Shown: positions 1 to 10,098, counted from the stretch's first letter. The stretch: DNA of 64,000 bases from Pontibacter populi (GCF_019336435.1 NZ_JAHWXQ010000002.1:806001-870000); one strand, 5' to 3'. Numbers and translations: made by a program. Notes: generated from the letters alone by a model not told the origin.

Positions 1-1943
1 AATATCTCATTTCGCCATGGCACACTATAGGTCCAGGACAAAGTGATATTTTTATTTTCATCTTTCGATGGCGTTACTGTCAGGAACACGCTTGACGCCG
101 AAGTTGTGTCGCGCAATACTGTTGGCGGCCCCGCCGTAGTTGCAGACTGGTAGAACTCCAGCTTGTAGCGGTAAGCTTTCTCAACTGTATTCAGGCCTGT
201 GTCTTTAAAAATAGTATCAGAAAGCGTAGTTGTTCTCTTAACTTCCACATAACCTGTATTGGCTCCTGCTTGTCCTTCTTTGCGGTATAAACGATACTGT
301 AAAGGAGGTGTAAGCTTATCTACTTTGCGTGGTTGAGTCCATTGTACGGTTATCTGGCCTGCTGTTGTGCTGGTGTTGGTTACCGTTACATTTGTCAGGT
401 ATGGTATATCCTGGTCTACCATGATACACACTTCGCGGCTAGCTATACTCTTGCCACGGCCCGGCGATGGGAACTCGGCATATATAATATAGCAGTACTG
501 CACCCCGGCTTTTAACCCGGTGTCCGTATAAGTGGTTGGCCAGTTTCCATTGGCTCCTTTGCGAACTTCAGCTATAAACACATAGCCTGAACTGGCTGGC
601 ACACCGGTCTCGCACCTGTCCGGCACAAAGTTAGACGGTCCCTCTCGCCGATATATCCGCATCGTTTCCGCATTCTGGCATATGTATTTGTCCCAGTCGA
701 GCTTAACGGTTCGGTCTCCTCCTTCGGCCCGCAGGTTTTGCGGCGGCGGCCCGACTACACGGATATTCCAGGGTTGCAGATCGGCCAGCTTTTTGCCAGC
801 CGCCGGCTGGTCTTCCGCCCTGAAAATTACCTGGTATGGCCGCTCACGTACGTCAGCACATTCTGTTGACCATGTCAGGCGACCAGTAGCGAGACCAGGT
901 GTTTTTGTTAGTTGTGTAAAGCTGGCGCGGGGAGCAGAACCTCCCGGGCCTGGAAGCAGAATACCACCAAAAGCTGTGATCGTGATCAGATCATCGTTCA
1001 CGTCAGTGGCCCGAACTATACCGGTAAAAGTCTCACCGGCAATAATACAGGTGTCAAGTGGTTCCAGCACCGGGGGATCGTTTTCAGCATCTATGACCAG
1101 TATCTGCATGTCACGCACTACCTCACCGAGCTTGATCCTGCCACCGGTTGCCGTAACACGCCATTCTTCTACTACAAATGCAACGTTATATTCTCCCTTC
1201 CGGCAGGGAGCATCCCAAACAAGCTGCCCGTTTTCCATGTTTAGGGTAAAGGTAGCTGATCCGGTGCCTGCTGCGTTGCTGCAATTAAAAGTACGGTCAG
1301 GTAAACTATAGCCCGGCACCGGCGAAATGTTTCCGGCAATATCCGTACGCAGTGGCACGCGCAGTTTAAACGACAGGCTATCCCCTTCCGGGTCATACGC
1401 GCCCGGGTTGTGTACCCATCTTTTTCCTACAGATGCTTTATCTATAGGTGCTACTGTCAGGATTGGTGTGCTGTTAAAACCCCGCAGGGCGCTCACGTTT
1501 ATAGTTGTAGAGATGTAAAAAGTAAGCTGGTCTGATGGAGGAGTGATGTTAAGAATGCCCGGGTTTCTGTTGATACCATTCCAGGCAACGGTATATGTTC
1601 CGTCAGCTCCATACGTATATTCCCAGGTAAATACTTCCTTATCTATCAGGTCAGAAGGGTCACCAATAGGTGTAACAGATTTACGCGGAACAATTATAGT
1701 ATTGCCATCGCCAAGAGAAATTGTTACCTCCGGATCATCAGCCAAAGAGGCGCGGTCCGTATACATAATCATAGTGAAGAAAAACCGGCGGGGTTTAGGG
1801 TCTGGGGTCGTATCACGTCTAGCAGTGATGTCTCCAGCTCTAATGTGTGTAGCCTGTGCCTCAGTAAGTGAACCCAACAGCAGTATCAACACCCACAACA
1901 AACCACCCGGCAACAGGTACCTTAAGCGTAAACTTTTTGGCAT
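1..1943 (-). CDS. Giant secreted repeat protein, 5' part (gliding-motility/CHU_C-type), truncated by window edge
   Basis: Reading the minus strand from the ATG at 1941-1943 gives 647 uninterrupted codons that run off the left edge. The N-terminus is a signal peptide (MPKSLRLR, a hydrophobic LLWVLILLLG core, cleavage near EAQA/THIRAG). The mature start THIRAGDI resembles the THIxGGE start common in Bacteroidota proteins that carry a gliding-motility-associated C-terminal domain. An Ig/PKD-like region follows, then fibronectin-III-like modules beginning near residues 396, 513 and 618 (LxWxxY and YRLYRKEG patterns). It is probably an exported surface or adhesin-type protein, perhaps a type IX cargo; the sorting domain would lie outside the window. 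No enzyme motif is visible. A TACCTTTG -7 element lies 23 bp upstream. Confidence 0.8.
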   Translation of the reverse strand, partial: MPKSLRLRYLLPGGLLWVLILLLGSLTEAQATHIRAGDITARRDTTPDPKPRRFFFTMIMYTDRASLADDPEVTISLGDGNTIIVPRKSVTPIGDPSDLIDKEVFTWEYTYGADGTYTVAWNGINRNPGILNITPPSDQLTFYISTTINVSALRGFNSTPILTVAPIDKASVGKRWVHNPGAYDPEGDSLSFKLRVPLRTDIAGNISPVPGYSLPDRTFNCSNAAGTGSATFTLNMENGQLVWDAPCRKGEYNVAFVVEEWRVTATGGRIKLGEVVRDMQILVIDAENDPPVLEPLDTCIIAGETFTGIVRATDVNDDLITITAFGGILLPGPGGSAPRASFTQLTKTPGLATGRLTWSTECADVRERPYQVIFRAEDQPAAGKKLADLQPWNIRVVGPPPQNLRAEGGDRTVKLDWDKYICQNAETMRIYRREGPSNFVPDRCETGVPASSGYVFIAEVRKGANGNWPTTYTDTGLKAGVQYCYIIYAEFPSPGRGKSIASREVCIMVDQDIPYLTNVTVTNTSTTAGQITVQWTQPRKVDKLTPPLQYRLYRKEGQAGANTGYVEVKRTTTLSDTIFKDTGLNTVEKAYRYKLEFYQSATTAGPPTVLRDTTSASSVFLTVTPSKDENKNITLSWTYSVPWRNEI

Positions 1944-1965
1944 ATAGGTAGGATTAGGCGGTAAA

Positions 1966-1973
1966 CAAAGGTA
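1966..1973 (-). promoter_or_regulatory. Putative -7 element TACCTTTG for the giant secreted protein
   Basis: On the minus strand the sequence reads TACCTTTG, matching the Bacteroidota -7 consensus TAnnTTTG, 23 bp before the ATG at 1943. No good TTG is seen about 20 bp upstream, so only the -7 part is supported. Confidence 0.4.
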
Positions 1974-2093
1974 TAACTTTAACTTAAATTTTCACTTTTT
2001 ATTGCTAACTATTGCAGGTAAAGCGTGTTATAAAGGTATGATTCTTTGTCGTACGCATTGCAATTTAGATTGATTCAAAATACGATATTAAAA

Positions 2094-2124
2094 TTGTTTT
2101 ATATAAGGTGCACATGTACCTTTG
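2094..2124 (+). promoter_or_regulatory. Consensus promoter of sdhCAB
   Basis: TTG (2094-2096) is followed after 20 nt by TACCTTTG (2117-2124), a full match to the Bacteroidota housekeeping promoter form. Transcription would start near 2131, giving a leader of about 36 nt before sdhC. Confidence 0.7.
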
Positions 2125-2166
2125 AGAATTAAAAACGCTTATTAACTTAACCTTTAATTAATACAG

Positions 2167-2841
2167 ATGAATTGGTTTACTAAAACGTTTTCCAGTACAC
2201 TCGGACGCAAGTTCATCATGTCGATCACGGGTCTGTTCCTCTGCTCATTCCTGGTGGTTCACCTGGTAGGTAACCTCACTTTATTCAGACAGGATGGCGG
2301 CGAGGCTTTTAACATCTATTCGCATTTCATGGCTAACAACCCGATTATCCGCACCATGGAATTCGTATTAGTAGCAGGTTTCCTGTTCCATATTTACGAT
2401 GCTATTGTGCTTACCCGCCGCAATAAGGCTGCCCGCCCTGTGGGTTACGCAAACAGCCATCCTGAGCAGAACAGCACCTGGTCATCTCGTAACATGGGGC
2501 TACTGGGTACCATTATCCTTGTGTTCCTGTTGGTGCACCTTTGGAATTTCTTCGTACCTGCCCGTTTTGGCGAATTAGAAGGTGTTCCGAACGCTGATTA
2601 CCTGAACCTTTACAGCGAAGTTGTTTTAGCTTTTAAAAACCCGATCTATGTGGCATTATACGTAATCGCAATGGTTGCGCTTGCTTACCACCTGATTCAT
2701 GGTTTCCAGAGCGCGTTCCAGTCGCTGGGCCTGACGCACAAAAAGTACACACCATTTATCCAGAAGTTCGGTTACGCATTCTCAGTTTTGATTTGCCTTG
2801 GCTTTGCTGCCATTCCGCTCTACTTCTTTTTCTTCGTGTAA
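2167..2841 (+). CDS. sdhC: Succinate dehydrogenase cytochrome b subunit (b558 family)
   Basis: This is the single membrane anchor of respiratory complex II. It carries haem b and passes electrons from succinate to menaquinone. The 224-residue protein has five hydrophobic segments (about 16-38, 61-81, 110-130, 159-179, 202-223). Histidines H32, H75, H124, H175 and H178 fall in or beside them and are candidate haem ligands, as expected for the dihaem b558 family in which one long anchor replaces SdhC plus SdhD. It is first in sdhCAB, 21 nt before sdhA, with a consensus promoter upstream. Confidence 0.95.
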   Translation: MNWFTKTFSSTLGRKFIMSITGLFLCSFLVVHLVGNLTLFRQDGGEAFNIYSHFMANNPIIRTMEFVLVAGFLFHIYDAIVLTRRNKAARPVGYANSHPEQNSTWSSRNMGLLGTIILVFLLVHLWNFFVPARFGELEGVPNADYLNLYSEVVLAFKNPIYVALYVIAMVALAYHLIHGFQSAFQSLGLTHKKYTPFIQKFGYAFSVLICLGFAAIPLYFFFFV

Positions 2842-2862
2842 CATCCAGATTCTATAGTTGAT

Positions 2863-4797
2863 ATGATATTAGATTCTAAAATCCCTGAAGGGCCATTGGC
2901 TGAAAAATGGGACAAGCATAAATTTAATGTGAAGCTGGTTAACCCGGCTAACAAACGTAAATACGATGTAATTGTGGTAGGTACCGGTCTTGCCGGTGCA
3001 TCTGCTGCTGCAACCCTGGGCGAGCTTGGCTATAACGTTAAAGCGTTCTGCTTCCAGGATTCTCCTCGCCGTGCACACTCTATTGCGGCGCAGGGTGGTA
3101 TAAATGCTGCTAAAAACTACCAAAACGACGGTGACTCTATTTTCCGTCTGTTCTATGATACTATAAAAGGTGGTGACTACCGTGCCCGTGAAGCGAACGT
3201 TTACCGTCTGGCACAAGTGTCTGTTAATATTATTGACCAGTGCGTTGCGCAGGGTGTTCCTTTTGCACGTGAGTATGGTGGTCTGCTTGCAAACCGTTCG
3301 TTCGGTGGCGCTCAGGTATCGCGTACGTTCTACGCACGTGGCCAGACCGGCCAGCAGCTGCTTTTAGGTGCTTACTCAGCACTTAACCGCCAGATTGCTT
3401 ACGGTAAAGTAAAAATGTATCCACGCACTGAGATGCTTGACCTGGTAATGGTAGATGGCAAAGCACGTGGTATAGTTGTTCGTAACCTGATCACAGGTAA
3501 AATTGAATCACATAGCGCGCATGCTGTCGTATTGGCAACGGGTGGTTACGGTAACGTATTCTTCCTTTCTACCAATGCAATGGGCTCTAACGCTACGGCG
3601 GCCTGGAGAGCACACAAGAAAGGTGCTTTGTTTGCTAACCCTTGCTTTACCCAGATTCACCCTACCTGTATCCCGGTTTCAGGCGAGTACCAGTCTAAGC
3701 TTACGCTGATGTCTGAGTCGCTTCGTAACGATGGCCGTGTATGGGTTCCTAAAACAGTTGAGATCGCGCAGCGCCTTCGTAAAGGTGAGATCAGAGTTAG
3801 CGATATTAAAGAAGAAGACCGCGATTACTACCTGGAGCGTAAGTATCCTGCCTTTGGTAACCTTGTTCCTCGTGACGTGGCTTCGCGTAACGCGAAACTG
3901 ATGTGCGACGAAGGCCGTGGTGTTGGTGCTTCCGGACTTGCTGTATTCCTTGACTTTGCCGATGCGATCAAACGCGAAGGTCAGCCAGCGATTGCTGCGA
4001 AATATGGTAACCTGTTTGAGATGTATCAGAAGATCACAGACGAGAATCCATACGAAAACCCAATGCGTATTTACCCGGCTGTGCACTATACCATGGGTGG
4101 CCTTTGGGTAGACTATAACCTGATGACCAACATCCCTGGTTTATATGCTACAGGTGAGTGTAACTTCTCTGATCACGGTGCAAACCGTTTGGGTGCTTCT
4201 GCGCTGATGCAGGGTCTTGCTGATGGTTACTTTGTGATTCCTTATACTATAGGCGATTACCTGGCTCAGAATCCGACAGCAAAAGTTACTACAGACCACC
4301 CTGCCTTTAAAGAAGCAGAGCAGGCTGTAATAGCTAAAAACAACCAGCTGCTTTCTATCAATGGTTCCCGTACCGTAGATGATTTCCATAAGCAGCTTGG
4401 CCATATTATGTGGGATTACTGTGGTATGGCCCGAAACGCAGAAGGTCTTCAGTTTGCAAAAGGAGAGATCCGTAAGCTGCGTGAAGAGTTCTGGAGAGAT
4501 GTGAAGGTTGTTGGTGTAAACGAAGAACTGAACATCACTTTAGAGAAAGCCAACCGTGTTGCCGACTTCCTGGAACTTGGTGAACTGATGGTAGAAGATG
4601 CACTACAGAGAAACGAGTCTTGTGGTGGTCACTTCCGTGAAGAATACCAGACACCTGAGAACGAAGCTCTTCGTGACGATGAGAACTATGCTTATGTAGC
4701 TGCCTGGGAGTTTACAGGTGTTGGCAATGAGCCGGTACTTCATAAAGAAGAACTGAAGTTCGAGAACGTGAAGCTAACACAGCGTAGCTATAAATAA
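2863..4797 (+). CDS. sdhA: Succinate dehydrogenase flavoprotein subunit
   Basis: This subunit oxidises succinate to fumarate in complex II (TCA cycle and respiration). The 644-residue length is normal for the Bacteroidota form. The FAD Rossmann motif GTGLAG is at residues 40-45. [11 protein letters not shown] holds His72, the expected covalent FAD attachment site. The substrate-binding HPTCIP and HYTMGG motifs and the FAD-contacting ATGE segment are all present. It lies between sdhC and sdhB. A 121-nt AT-rich inverted repeat separates it from sdhB, which is unusual for a stoichiometric complex. Confidence 0.97.
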   Translation: MILDSKIPEGPLAEKWDKHKFNVKLVNPANKRKYDVIVVGTGLAGASAAATLGELGYNVKAFCFQDSPRRAHSIAAQGGINAAKNYQNDGDSIFRLFYDTIKGGDYRAREANVYRLAQVSVNIIDQCVAQGVPFAREYGGLLANRSFGGAQVSRTFYARGQTGQQLLLGAYSALNRQIAYGKVKMYPRTEMLDLVMVDGKARGIVVRNLITGKIESHSAHAVVLATGGYGNVFFLSTNAMGSNATAAWRAHKKGALFANPCFTQIHPTCIPVSGEYQSKLTLMSESLRNDGRVWVPKTVEIAQRLRKGEIRVSDIKEEDRDYYLERKYPAFGNLVPRDVASRNAKLMCDEGRGVGASGLAVFLDFADAIKREGQPAIAAKYGNLFEMYQKITDENPYENPMRIYPAVHYTMGGLWVDYNLMTNIPGLYATGECNFSDHGANRLGASALMQGLADGYFVIPYTIGDYLAQNPTAKVTTDHPAFKEAEQAVIAKNNQLLSINGSRTVDDFHKQLGHIMWDYCGMARNAEGLQFAKGEIRKLREEFWRDVKVVGVNEELNITLEKANRVADFLELGELMVEDALQRNESCGGHFREEYQTPENEALRDDENYAYVAAWEFTGVGNEPVLHKEELKFENVKLTQRSYK

Positions 4798-4807
4798 TTG
4801 ATTGTGA

Positions 4808-4913
4808 TAATTAAAAATTAGAAATGAGAAATTAGAAATGATCAGCTGTAACTATAAAAGGATGAGCTTCTTTCTAATAATTTCTAATTCATAATTTATA
4901 ATTTCTAATTTAA
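4808..4913. repeat. AT-rich inverted repeat between sdhA and sdhB
   Basis: The left arm is built of AATTAGAAAT and ATTAAAAATT blocks (about 4808-4841). The right arm has the complementary ATTTCTAATT and ATAATTTATAATTT blocks (about 4870-4913). The loop contains AACTATA. The transcript could fold into a long imperfect hairpin. Closely similar structures lie at 34038-34127 and 60151-60244, also between the first genes of operons. Confidence 0.75.
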
Positions 4914-4918
4914 AAGAA

Positions 4919-5704
4919 ATGGCTGGAAGTAATCCAAATGCTAAACCAATGGACCTGACACTAAAGGTTTGGCGCCAAAAAAATAGAGAATCAGCAGGTA
5001 GTATGGTAACATACCCTGTAAAAGGCATTTCCCCGGACATGTCGTTCCTGGAGATGCTGGATGTGCTGAACGAAGACCTGCTGCGTGGCGGCCAGGACCC
5101 TATCGCTTTCGACCACGATTGCCGTGAAGGTATCTGCGGTATGTGCAGCCTGTACATTAACGGTCGTCCGCATGGTCCGGAGCGTGGTACCACTACGTGC
5201 CAGCTACACATGCGTCACTTCAATGATGGTGATACGATAACTATAGAGCCTTGGAGAGCAGCTGCTTTCCCGGTTCATAAAGACCTTGTCGTGGATCGTT
5301 CTGCTTTTGATCGTATTCAGCAGGCTGGTGGTTATGTATCTGTAAATACAGGTGGTGTACCGGATGCGAACGCTATCCCGATCGGAAAGTCTATCGCTGA
5401 TAAAGCGTTCGATGCTGCGACCTGTATTGGTTGTGGTGCCTGTGTAGCAGCCTGTAAAAATGCTTCAGCTATGCTGTTCGTTTCTGCTAAGGTGTCTCAG
5501 ATGGCTATGTTGCCACAAGGCAAGGTAGAGGCTAAAACTCGTGTAGAGAACATGGTTGCCCAGATGGATGTGGAAGGCTTTGGTGCCTGCTCTAATACTG
5601 GTGCCTGTGCTGCCGAGTGCCCTGTAGGCATTTCTCTTGAGAACATTGCCATCATGAATAGAGAGTATCTTTCAGCGAAAGCCACGTCAGAGCACGTAGC
5701 CTAA
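4919..5704 (+). CDS. sdhB: Succinate dehydrogenase iron-sulfur subunit
   Basis: This is the electron-transfer subunit of complex II. The 261-residue protein has an N-terminal 2Fe-2S domain (C68, C73, C76, C94 with the REGICGMC motif). A C-terminal bacterial ferredoxin domain follows, with C169/C172/C175/C179 for the 4Fe-4S cluster and C224/C230/C234 for the remaining 3Fe-4S cluster. The first ATG after the hairpin (4919) is used. A strong terminator follows 18 nt after the stop. Confidence 0.96.
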   Translation: MAGSNPNAKPMDLTLKVWRQKNRESAGSMVTYPVKGISPDMSFLEMLDVLNEDLLRGGQDPIAFDHDCREGICGMCSLYINGRPHGPERGTTTCQLHMRHFNDGDTITIEPWRAAAFPVHKDLVVDRSAFDRIQQAGGYVSVNTGGVPDANAIPIGKSIADKAFDAATCIGCGACVAACKNASAMLFVSAKVSQMAMLPQGKVEAKTRVENMVAQMDVEGFGACSNTGACAAECPVGISLENIAIMNREYLSAKATSEHVA

Positions 5705-5721
5705 TAGCTTTAAATGACTTT

Positions 5722-5754
5722 AAAAGGCGGGGCAGCAATGTTCCCGCCTTTTTT
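5722..5754 (+). terminator. Rho-independent terminator of sdhCAB
   Basis: The stem AAAAGGCGGG pairs with CCCGCCTTTT around the loop GCAGCAATGTT and is followed by a T-rich run. Confidence 0.85.
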
Positions 5755-5851
5755 GTTTTAAATCGCTTTGTGCTTAATATTGTTGCCACATCACCAAACT
5801 ATAACCTTACCTGCTACTCCCGGTTTAAGGAGTAACTATAAACTATAGCAC

Positions 5852-6376
5852 ATGATCACACTTATTTCAGGAACAAACAGGCCTGAATCTAATAGTATAG
5901 CTATTGTAAATATGTATGCCGCGCTCTTGCAAAAGCACGGCGTGCCTTACCAAATACTGGACCTGGCAGCGCTACCTGCTGACTTTATAGTTTCCGCGCT
6001 TTACGATAACACCGGTAAGAATGAGCAATTCAATCAACTGGCCGGTATGATCGCCGACTCCGATAAGTTTGTGTTTGTGGTACCTGAATATAACTCTTCC
6101 TACCCGGGCGTGCTGAAAGCATTTATTGATGGGCTCTCCTACCCTAATACATTCAAAAACAAGAAAGGAGCTTTAATAGGCTTATCATCTGGCATGCAGG
6201 GCAGCGGACTGGCACTTAGCCATCTCTCTGATGTATTGAACTACCTTGGCATGCATATCATGGCTATGCGCCTTAAACTGGCTCATATCGAAAAGAACTT
6301 TGACGGCACACAGCTTACCAACAAACTATACAACGAACTCCTGGAGCAGCATGTGGAGGAGTTTCTGAATTTCTAA
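5852..6376 (+). CDS. NAD(P)H-dependent FMN reductase family protein
   Basis: The 174-residue flavodoxin-fold oxidoreductase resembles the NADPH-dependent FMN/azo/quinone reductase family. The FMN phosphate-binding loop GTNRPESNS is at residues 7-15, and the PEYNSSYPG motif that contacts the flavin ring lies near residues 74-82. It is a single-gene unit between sdhB and the dcw cluster and shares a bidirectional terminator with ftsZ. The leader just before the ATG contains two copies of AACTATA. The physiological substrate cannot be read from the sequence. Confidence 0.85.
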   Translation: MITLISGTNRPESNSIAIVNMYAALLQKHGVPYQILDLAALPADFIVSALYDNTGKNEQFNQLAGMIADSDKFVFVVPEYNSSYPGVLKAFIDGLSYPNTFKNKKGALIGLSSGMQGSGLALSHLSDVLNYLGMHIMAMRLKLAHIEKNFDGTQLTNKLYNELLEQHVEEFLNF

Positions 6377-6414
6377 GTATAGCCTGAACTATAGCTATAG
6401 TTTGGGAATAGTAT

Positions 6415-6458
6415 AAAAACAGAAAGGGCTCCCAAAACTGGAAGCCCTTTCTGTTTTT
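6415..6458. terminator. Bidirectional terminator between the FMN reductase gene and ftsZ
   Basis: The stem AAAAACAGAAAGGGCT pairs with AGCCCTTTCTGTTTTT, with A- and T-runs that work in both directions. The outer stem ACAGAAA/TTTCTGT is shared with terminators at 36128, 41610, 45591 and 61447. Confidence 0.85.
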
Positions 6459-6470
6459 ATAGTTGATCAC

Positions 6471-7994
6471 TTAGTCAACGTTATCGTGCAGGAAACGATT
6501 ATCACCTAAGATCTCATTATCATCATTCAGGTTAAAGCGGGAGATGTTACGCTCTGAAGAATGCGCTACTGACTCCAGCGCTACATTACGACGCAGGTAA
6601 GCAGGAACTTCAAGCTTCTCTTTTATAGCTTCAGTTGTGATCTCAGAACTCAGTCTGCGAAGACGCTCACGGCGCTCTTCCTGTCTGCGCTTCATCAGCT
6701 CGCGCTCTTCCAGTTCACGGGCTACACGATCATCTGCCTTTGGCGGGTAAAAGCTTTCTGGTGTATCTGTAGCACCCAGATCGAACACGATACGGGTTGG
6801 CTGCTGCTCAACTGGCTTGCGTACTGCCTCATACTGCGGAGCAGGTACCGGTGCCGGGATTGGCGCAGGAGCCGGAGCCTGAACTATAGGAGCTGGGGCT
6901 ACAACCTGTTTAGGTACAAATGTAGTTACCTCAATAACCTCTGGTCTGGCTGGCTCAGCTACTTCAATTTTTTTTTGGCTCTCCAGGTCAAACACCGTCT
7001 TTTTAGGCTCCATCAGGTTATCGGTATTGCTGGCAAAACCTGTAGCAATAACTGTAACGCGAATGCTCTGGCCTAAGTCAGAATCAATACCATGACCGAA
7101 GATAACTTCAGCTTCCTGGCCGGCTTTGTCCTGGATATATTCTGTGATCTCAGTTAACTCATCCATTTCAAGCTCTGCCTGCTCACCAGACATAATTGAA
7201 AGAAGGATTTTCTGAGCACCATGAATGTCAGTGTTGTTCAATAACGGAGAAGAAAGTGCTTCTTCGGCAGCACGTAACGCACGGCCTTCGCCTTCTGTTA
7301 TCGCAGAACCCATCACTGCGGCACCAGAGTCTTTCATTACCGTTTTAACGTCTTCAAAGTCAACGTTCACTTCAGCTGTAACTGTAATAATCTCAGCTAT
7401 AGATTTAGCAGCCGTGGTTAACACGTTATCTGCTTTTGCAAATGCTTCACGGATGGTCAGGTTACCAAACATCTCGCGCAGCTTGTCGTTCAGGATCACC
7501 AGGATCGTGTCGCAGTTTTCGCTCAGTTCTCTAACACCATCTTCAGCAGCCTGCTTTTTCTTGCGGCCTTCGAAACCGAAGGGAGCTGTAACTATACCAA
7601 CTGTAAGTATACCCAGCTCTTTTGCAACTTTTGCAATTACAGGAGCAGCACCAGTACCAGTACCACCACCCATACCTGCTGTAATAAATACCATTTTGGT
7701 ATCGTTGCTCAGCATTTCACGGATTTCTTCCTTACTTTCAAGAGCTGCCTGCTTGCCTTTTTCAGGGTTTGCTCCTGCTCCAAGGCCTTCTGTCAGGTTT
7801 TGACCAAGTGCCAGTCTTGTAGGAACGCTGCTGCTTTTAAGGGCTTGTGCATCGGTATTACATATGATAAACTCAACATCTTTAATGCCCTGGTTATACA
7901 TATGGTTCACAGCGTTGCTTCCACCGCCCCCGACACCAATCACCTTAATGATAGACTTACTGCTTGACGGTAAGTCGAAAGTGTACATGCTCAT
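6471..7994 (-). CDS. ftsZ: Cell division protein FtsZ
   Basis: FtsZ is the tubulin-like GTPase that forms the division ring. The 507-residue protein is longer than the usual ~390 because of a Pro/Ala-rich linker (about residues 345-400) and a charged Arg/Glu region, as is common in Bacteroidota. The tubulin signature GGGTGTG is at residues 109-115 and the N-terminal VGGGGSNAVN loop near 21-30. The extreme C-terminus (RFNLNDDNEILGDNRFLHDN) is the likely partner-binding peptide. It is the last gene of the dcw cluster, 26 nt after ftsA. Confidence 0.97.
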   Translation of the reverse strand: MSMYTFDLPSSSKSIIKVIGVGGGGSNAVNHMYNQGIKDVEFIICNTDAQALKSSSVPTRLALGQNLTEGLGAGANPEKGKQAALESKEEIREMLSNDTKMVFITAGMGGGTGTGAAPVIAKVAKELGILTVGIVTAPFGFEGRKKKQAAEDGVRELSENCDTILVILNDKLREMFGNLTIREAFAKADNVLTTAAKSIAEIITVTAEVNVDFEDVKTVMKDSGAAVMGSAITEGEGRALRAAEEALSSPLLNNTDIHGAQKILLSIMSGEQAELEMDELTEITEYIQDKAGQEAEVIFGHGIDSDLGQSIRVTVIATGFASNTDNLMEPKKTVFDLESQKKIEVAEPARPEVIEVTTFVPKQVVAPAPIVQAPAPAPIPAPVPAPQYEAVRKPVEQQPTRIVFDLGATDTPESFYPPKADDRVARELEERELMKRRQEERRERLRRLSSEITTEAIKEKLEVPAYLRRNVALESVAHSSERNISRFNLNDDNEILGDNRFLHDNVD

Positions 7995-8020
7995 GCTAAT
8001 TTCTCCTGCTCTGTTATGGG

Positions 8021-9325
8021 TTAATAACTTTGTTTGTTGTCGTCTATATCATCAGATAAGAAGCCTTTTATCATACTGATGATACCGCCTTCTTTACCTC
8101 CGGCTTTAGGGGCCGGCTTTTTATATTCAATTCTTTCCGGTGCTTCAGATACTCTCTCGGCACTGCGATTATCCAGCGACTGGAAACCGGCAAGTACAAG
8201 GCCTACACTGGTTGCATACATCGGGCTCTTCACAGCATCAATCTTCGATTTGCCAAGGTGCTCATTCGGGTAACCGATACGCGTATCCATCCCTGAAATG
8301 TATTCTACCAACTGCACCAGGTTCTGAAGCTGTGCTCCACCACCTGTAATAACTATACCGGCTGCCAGGCTGTTTGCATATCCTGATCTTACGATCTCGG
8401 CATATACCAGCTCCACTATCTCTTCCATTCTTGCTTCGATAATAAAAGCAAGGTTCTTCAAAGATATCTCTTTTGGCGTACGATCTCTTAATCCGGGGAT
8501 AGAAACTATCTCATTTTCTGAAGCTTCGTCTGCAATAGCTTTGCCAAATTTCACTTTCAGTTGCTCGGCCTGGTTTTGCATTACCATGCAGCCCTGCTTT
8601 ATATCTGATGTGATGATATTGCCGCCGAAAGGTAAAACAGCTGTATGACGGATAATATTGTCTTTAAAGATCGCTATATCTGTAGTGCCACCACCAATAT
8701 CAACCAATGCCACACCTGCTTCACGCTCCTCGTCGCTCAGCACCGACATGCAGGATGCCAACGGCTCCAGTATCAGCTGATCAATTTCCAGCCCGGCACG
8801 GGTAACGCATTTATTGATGTTGCTGATAGCGTTTGACTGTGCTGTAATGATATGGAAGTTCCCTTCCAGACGCACACCAGACATACCTACCGGATCAACT
8901 ATTCCTTCTTCGTAATCAACCTTGTACTCCTGCGGCATCACATGAATGATCTCGCTCCCCGGAGGTGTTACCAAACGGTACATGTCGTTAGTGAGGCGAT
9001 TCACGTCTTCAACAGTAATCTCGTTATCAGTCACGGCACGTGTAATACTGCCATTGTGCTGTAAACTTTTAATATGCTGACCGGCAATCCCTACGTTCAC
9101 TACGCCAATGTTGATGTCTGCCTGCGCCTCTGCCTGGCTTACTGCCTTTCTGATCGCTTCTACCGTTTTATCGATATTGCTGACCATACCACGCACAACC
9201 CCCTCAGAAGCTGCTTTTCCCATTCCCAGGATCTCCAGCTTACCATACTCGTTTCTCCGACCTACAAGTGCGCAAACTTTGGTTGTGCCAATGTCCAAGC
9301 CTACTACTATTTTGTCGTTCTGCAT
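8021..9325 (-). CDS. ftsA: Cell division protein FtsA
   Basis: FtsA is an actin-like ATPase that tethers FtsZ filaments to the membrane. The 434-residue protein has the phosphate-1 loop GLDIGTTKVC near the N-terminus, the phosphate-2 motif VDIGGGTTDIAIF near residue 208, and the adenosine motif ITGGGAQL near residue 323. The C-terminus (GGIISMIKGFLSDD) can form the amphipathic membrane-targeting helix. It lies between ftsQ (10-nt gap) and ftsZ. Confidence 0.96.
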   Translation of the reverse strand: MQNDKIVVGLDIGTTKVCALVGRRNEYGKLEILGMGKAASEGVVRGMVSNIDKTVEAIRKAVSQAEAQADINIGVVNVGIAGQHIKSLQHNGSITRAVTDNEITVEDVNRLTNDMYRLVTPPGSEIIHVMPQEYKVDYEEGIVDPVGMSGVRLEGNFHIITAQSNAISNINKCVTRAGLEIDQLILEPLASCMSVLSDEEREAGVALVDIGGGTTDIAIFKDNIIRHTAVLPFGGNIITSDIKQGCMVMQNQAEQLKVKFGKAIADEASENEIVSIPGLRDRTPKEISLKNLAFIIEARMEEIVELVYAEIVRSGYANSLAAGIVITGGGAQLQNLVQLVEYISGMDTRIGYPNEHLGKSKIDAVKSPMYATSVGLVLAGFQSLDNRSAERVSEAPERIEYKKPAPKAGGKEGGIISMIKGFLSDDIDDNKQSY

Positions 9326-9335
9326 ATCTGTATAT

Positions 9336-10097
9336 TTATTCGCAAATTATCTGATCTTCAAACTCTACATTTACTCTTTTATATTTGTCCCACCCCATCA
9401 CAGGCAGCACTTCTTTATAAAAGATCATTAGTTTCTTAAACTTCTGCTCTGCATTTGCCGGCCTGCCAAACTCTATCGTATGGTCGCCAACCTGCGGCAA
9501 AAAAGAAACTTTACCCTTGCCATCTATATGCATCTGGGCTAATTGTGCTTTCCAAAACTCATCATTCTCAATGAACTGAAGTAGTGAAAGGTAGTTCTGG
9601 CCAACCGAATCCTGGAAAAACTCCTGGTTAAGAGGTTTTAAAAGAGCCGATTTGGTAATTGGGATTACACGAGCGGTGTATCTTTCTGAGAGAGGCAGGA
9701 TGTGCCCTTCTAAATCGATGTATACATCTTGATCTGGTCGTATAATTCTTGCAATAGGCCTGTTCTGTTTTACTTGCACATGGATATTGCCATCCAGTCC
9801 CCGATAAACATCTGCATCTGCCACAAATTTGTGTGATTCGATGCGTTTTTCAAGGTTCTTCAGGTCAATATTTTTATTGGAAACACCTTCAATCTTTCGA
9901 TCTCCGTCGCGGGTCAGTAAGTCCTTTACTTCCTTATCCCCAATAAAGTAATTATTGTACTCATTATCAATTTTTATTGCCACTTTCTGACAAATTTTTT
10001 CATTTTGTCTAGAATTGGCAAAGCCCGCTAAGCCTCCGATTGTAACGATGCTACAACCTGCAAAAATTAAAGATTTTATTTTACTATTCAAGCCCAT
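9336..10097 (-). CDS. ftsQ: Cell division protein FtsQ/DivIB
   Basis: FtsQ is a bitopic divisome scaffold. The 253-residue protein has a short cytoplasmic tail, one membrane segment (about 8-26) and a periplasmic POTRA-like region (about 47-115, KIDNEYNNYFIGDKEV onward). Identification rests on this architecture plus its canonical place between murC and ftsA, because FtsQ sequences diverge widely. It starts 1 nt after the murC stop. Confidence 0.88.
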   Translation of the reverse strand: MGLNSKIKSLIFAGCSIVTIGGLAGFANSRQNEKICQKVAIKIDNEYNNYFIGDKEVKDLLTRDGDRKIEGVSNKNIDLKNLEKRIESHKFVADADVYRGLDGNIHVQVKQNRPIARIIRPDQDVYIDLEGHILPLSERYTARVIPITKSALLKPLNQEFFQDSVGQNYLSLLQFIENDEFWKAQLAQMHIDGKGKVSFLPQVGDHTIEFGRPANAEQKFKKLMIFYKEVLPVMGWDKYKRVNVEFEDQIICE

Positions 10098-10098
10098 G

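Noticed and set aside
682..1947. Long plus-strand frames of up to 209 codons at the left edge
   Set aside because: They are antisense shadows of the truncated minus-strand secreted protein, whose signal peptide and repeats are clear.
4808..4913. Possible CRISPR or tandem-repeat array from repeated AATTAGAAAT blocks
   Set aside because: There are no regular spacers; the blocks form one inverted repeat.
7225..7803. 192-codon plus-strand frame opposite ftsZ
   Set aside because: It is an antisense shadow of conserved ftsZ codons, rich in Ser/Ala/Pro, with no own signals.
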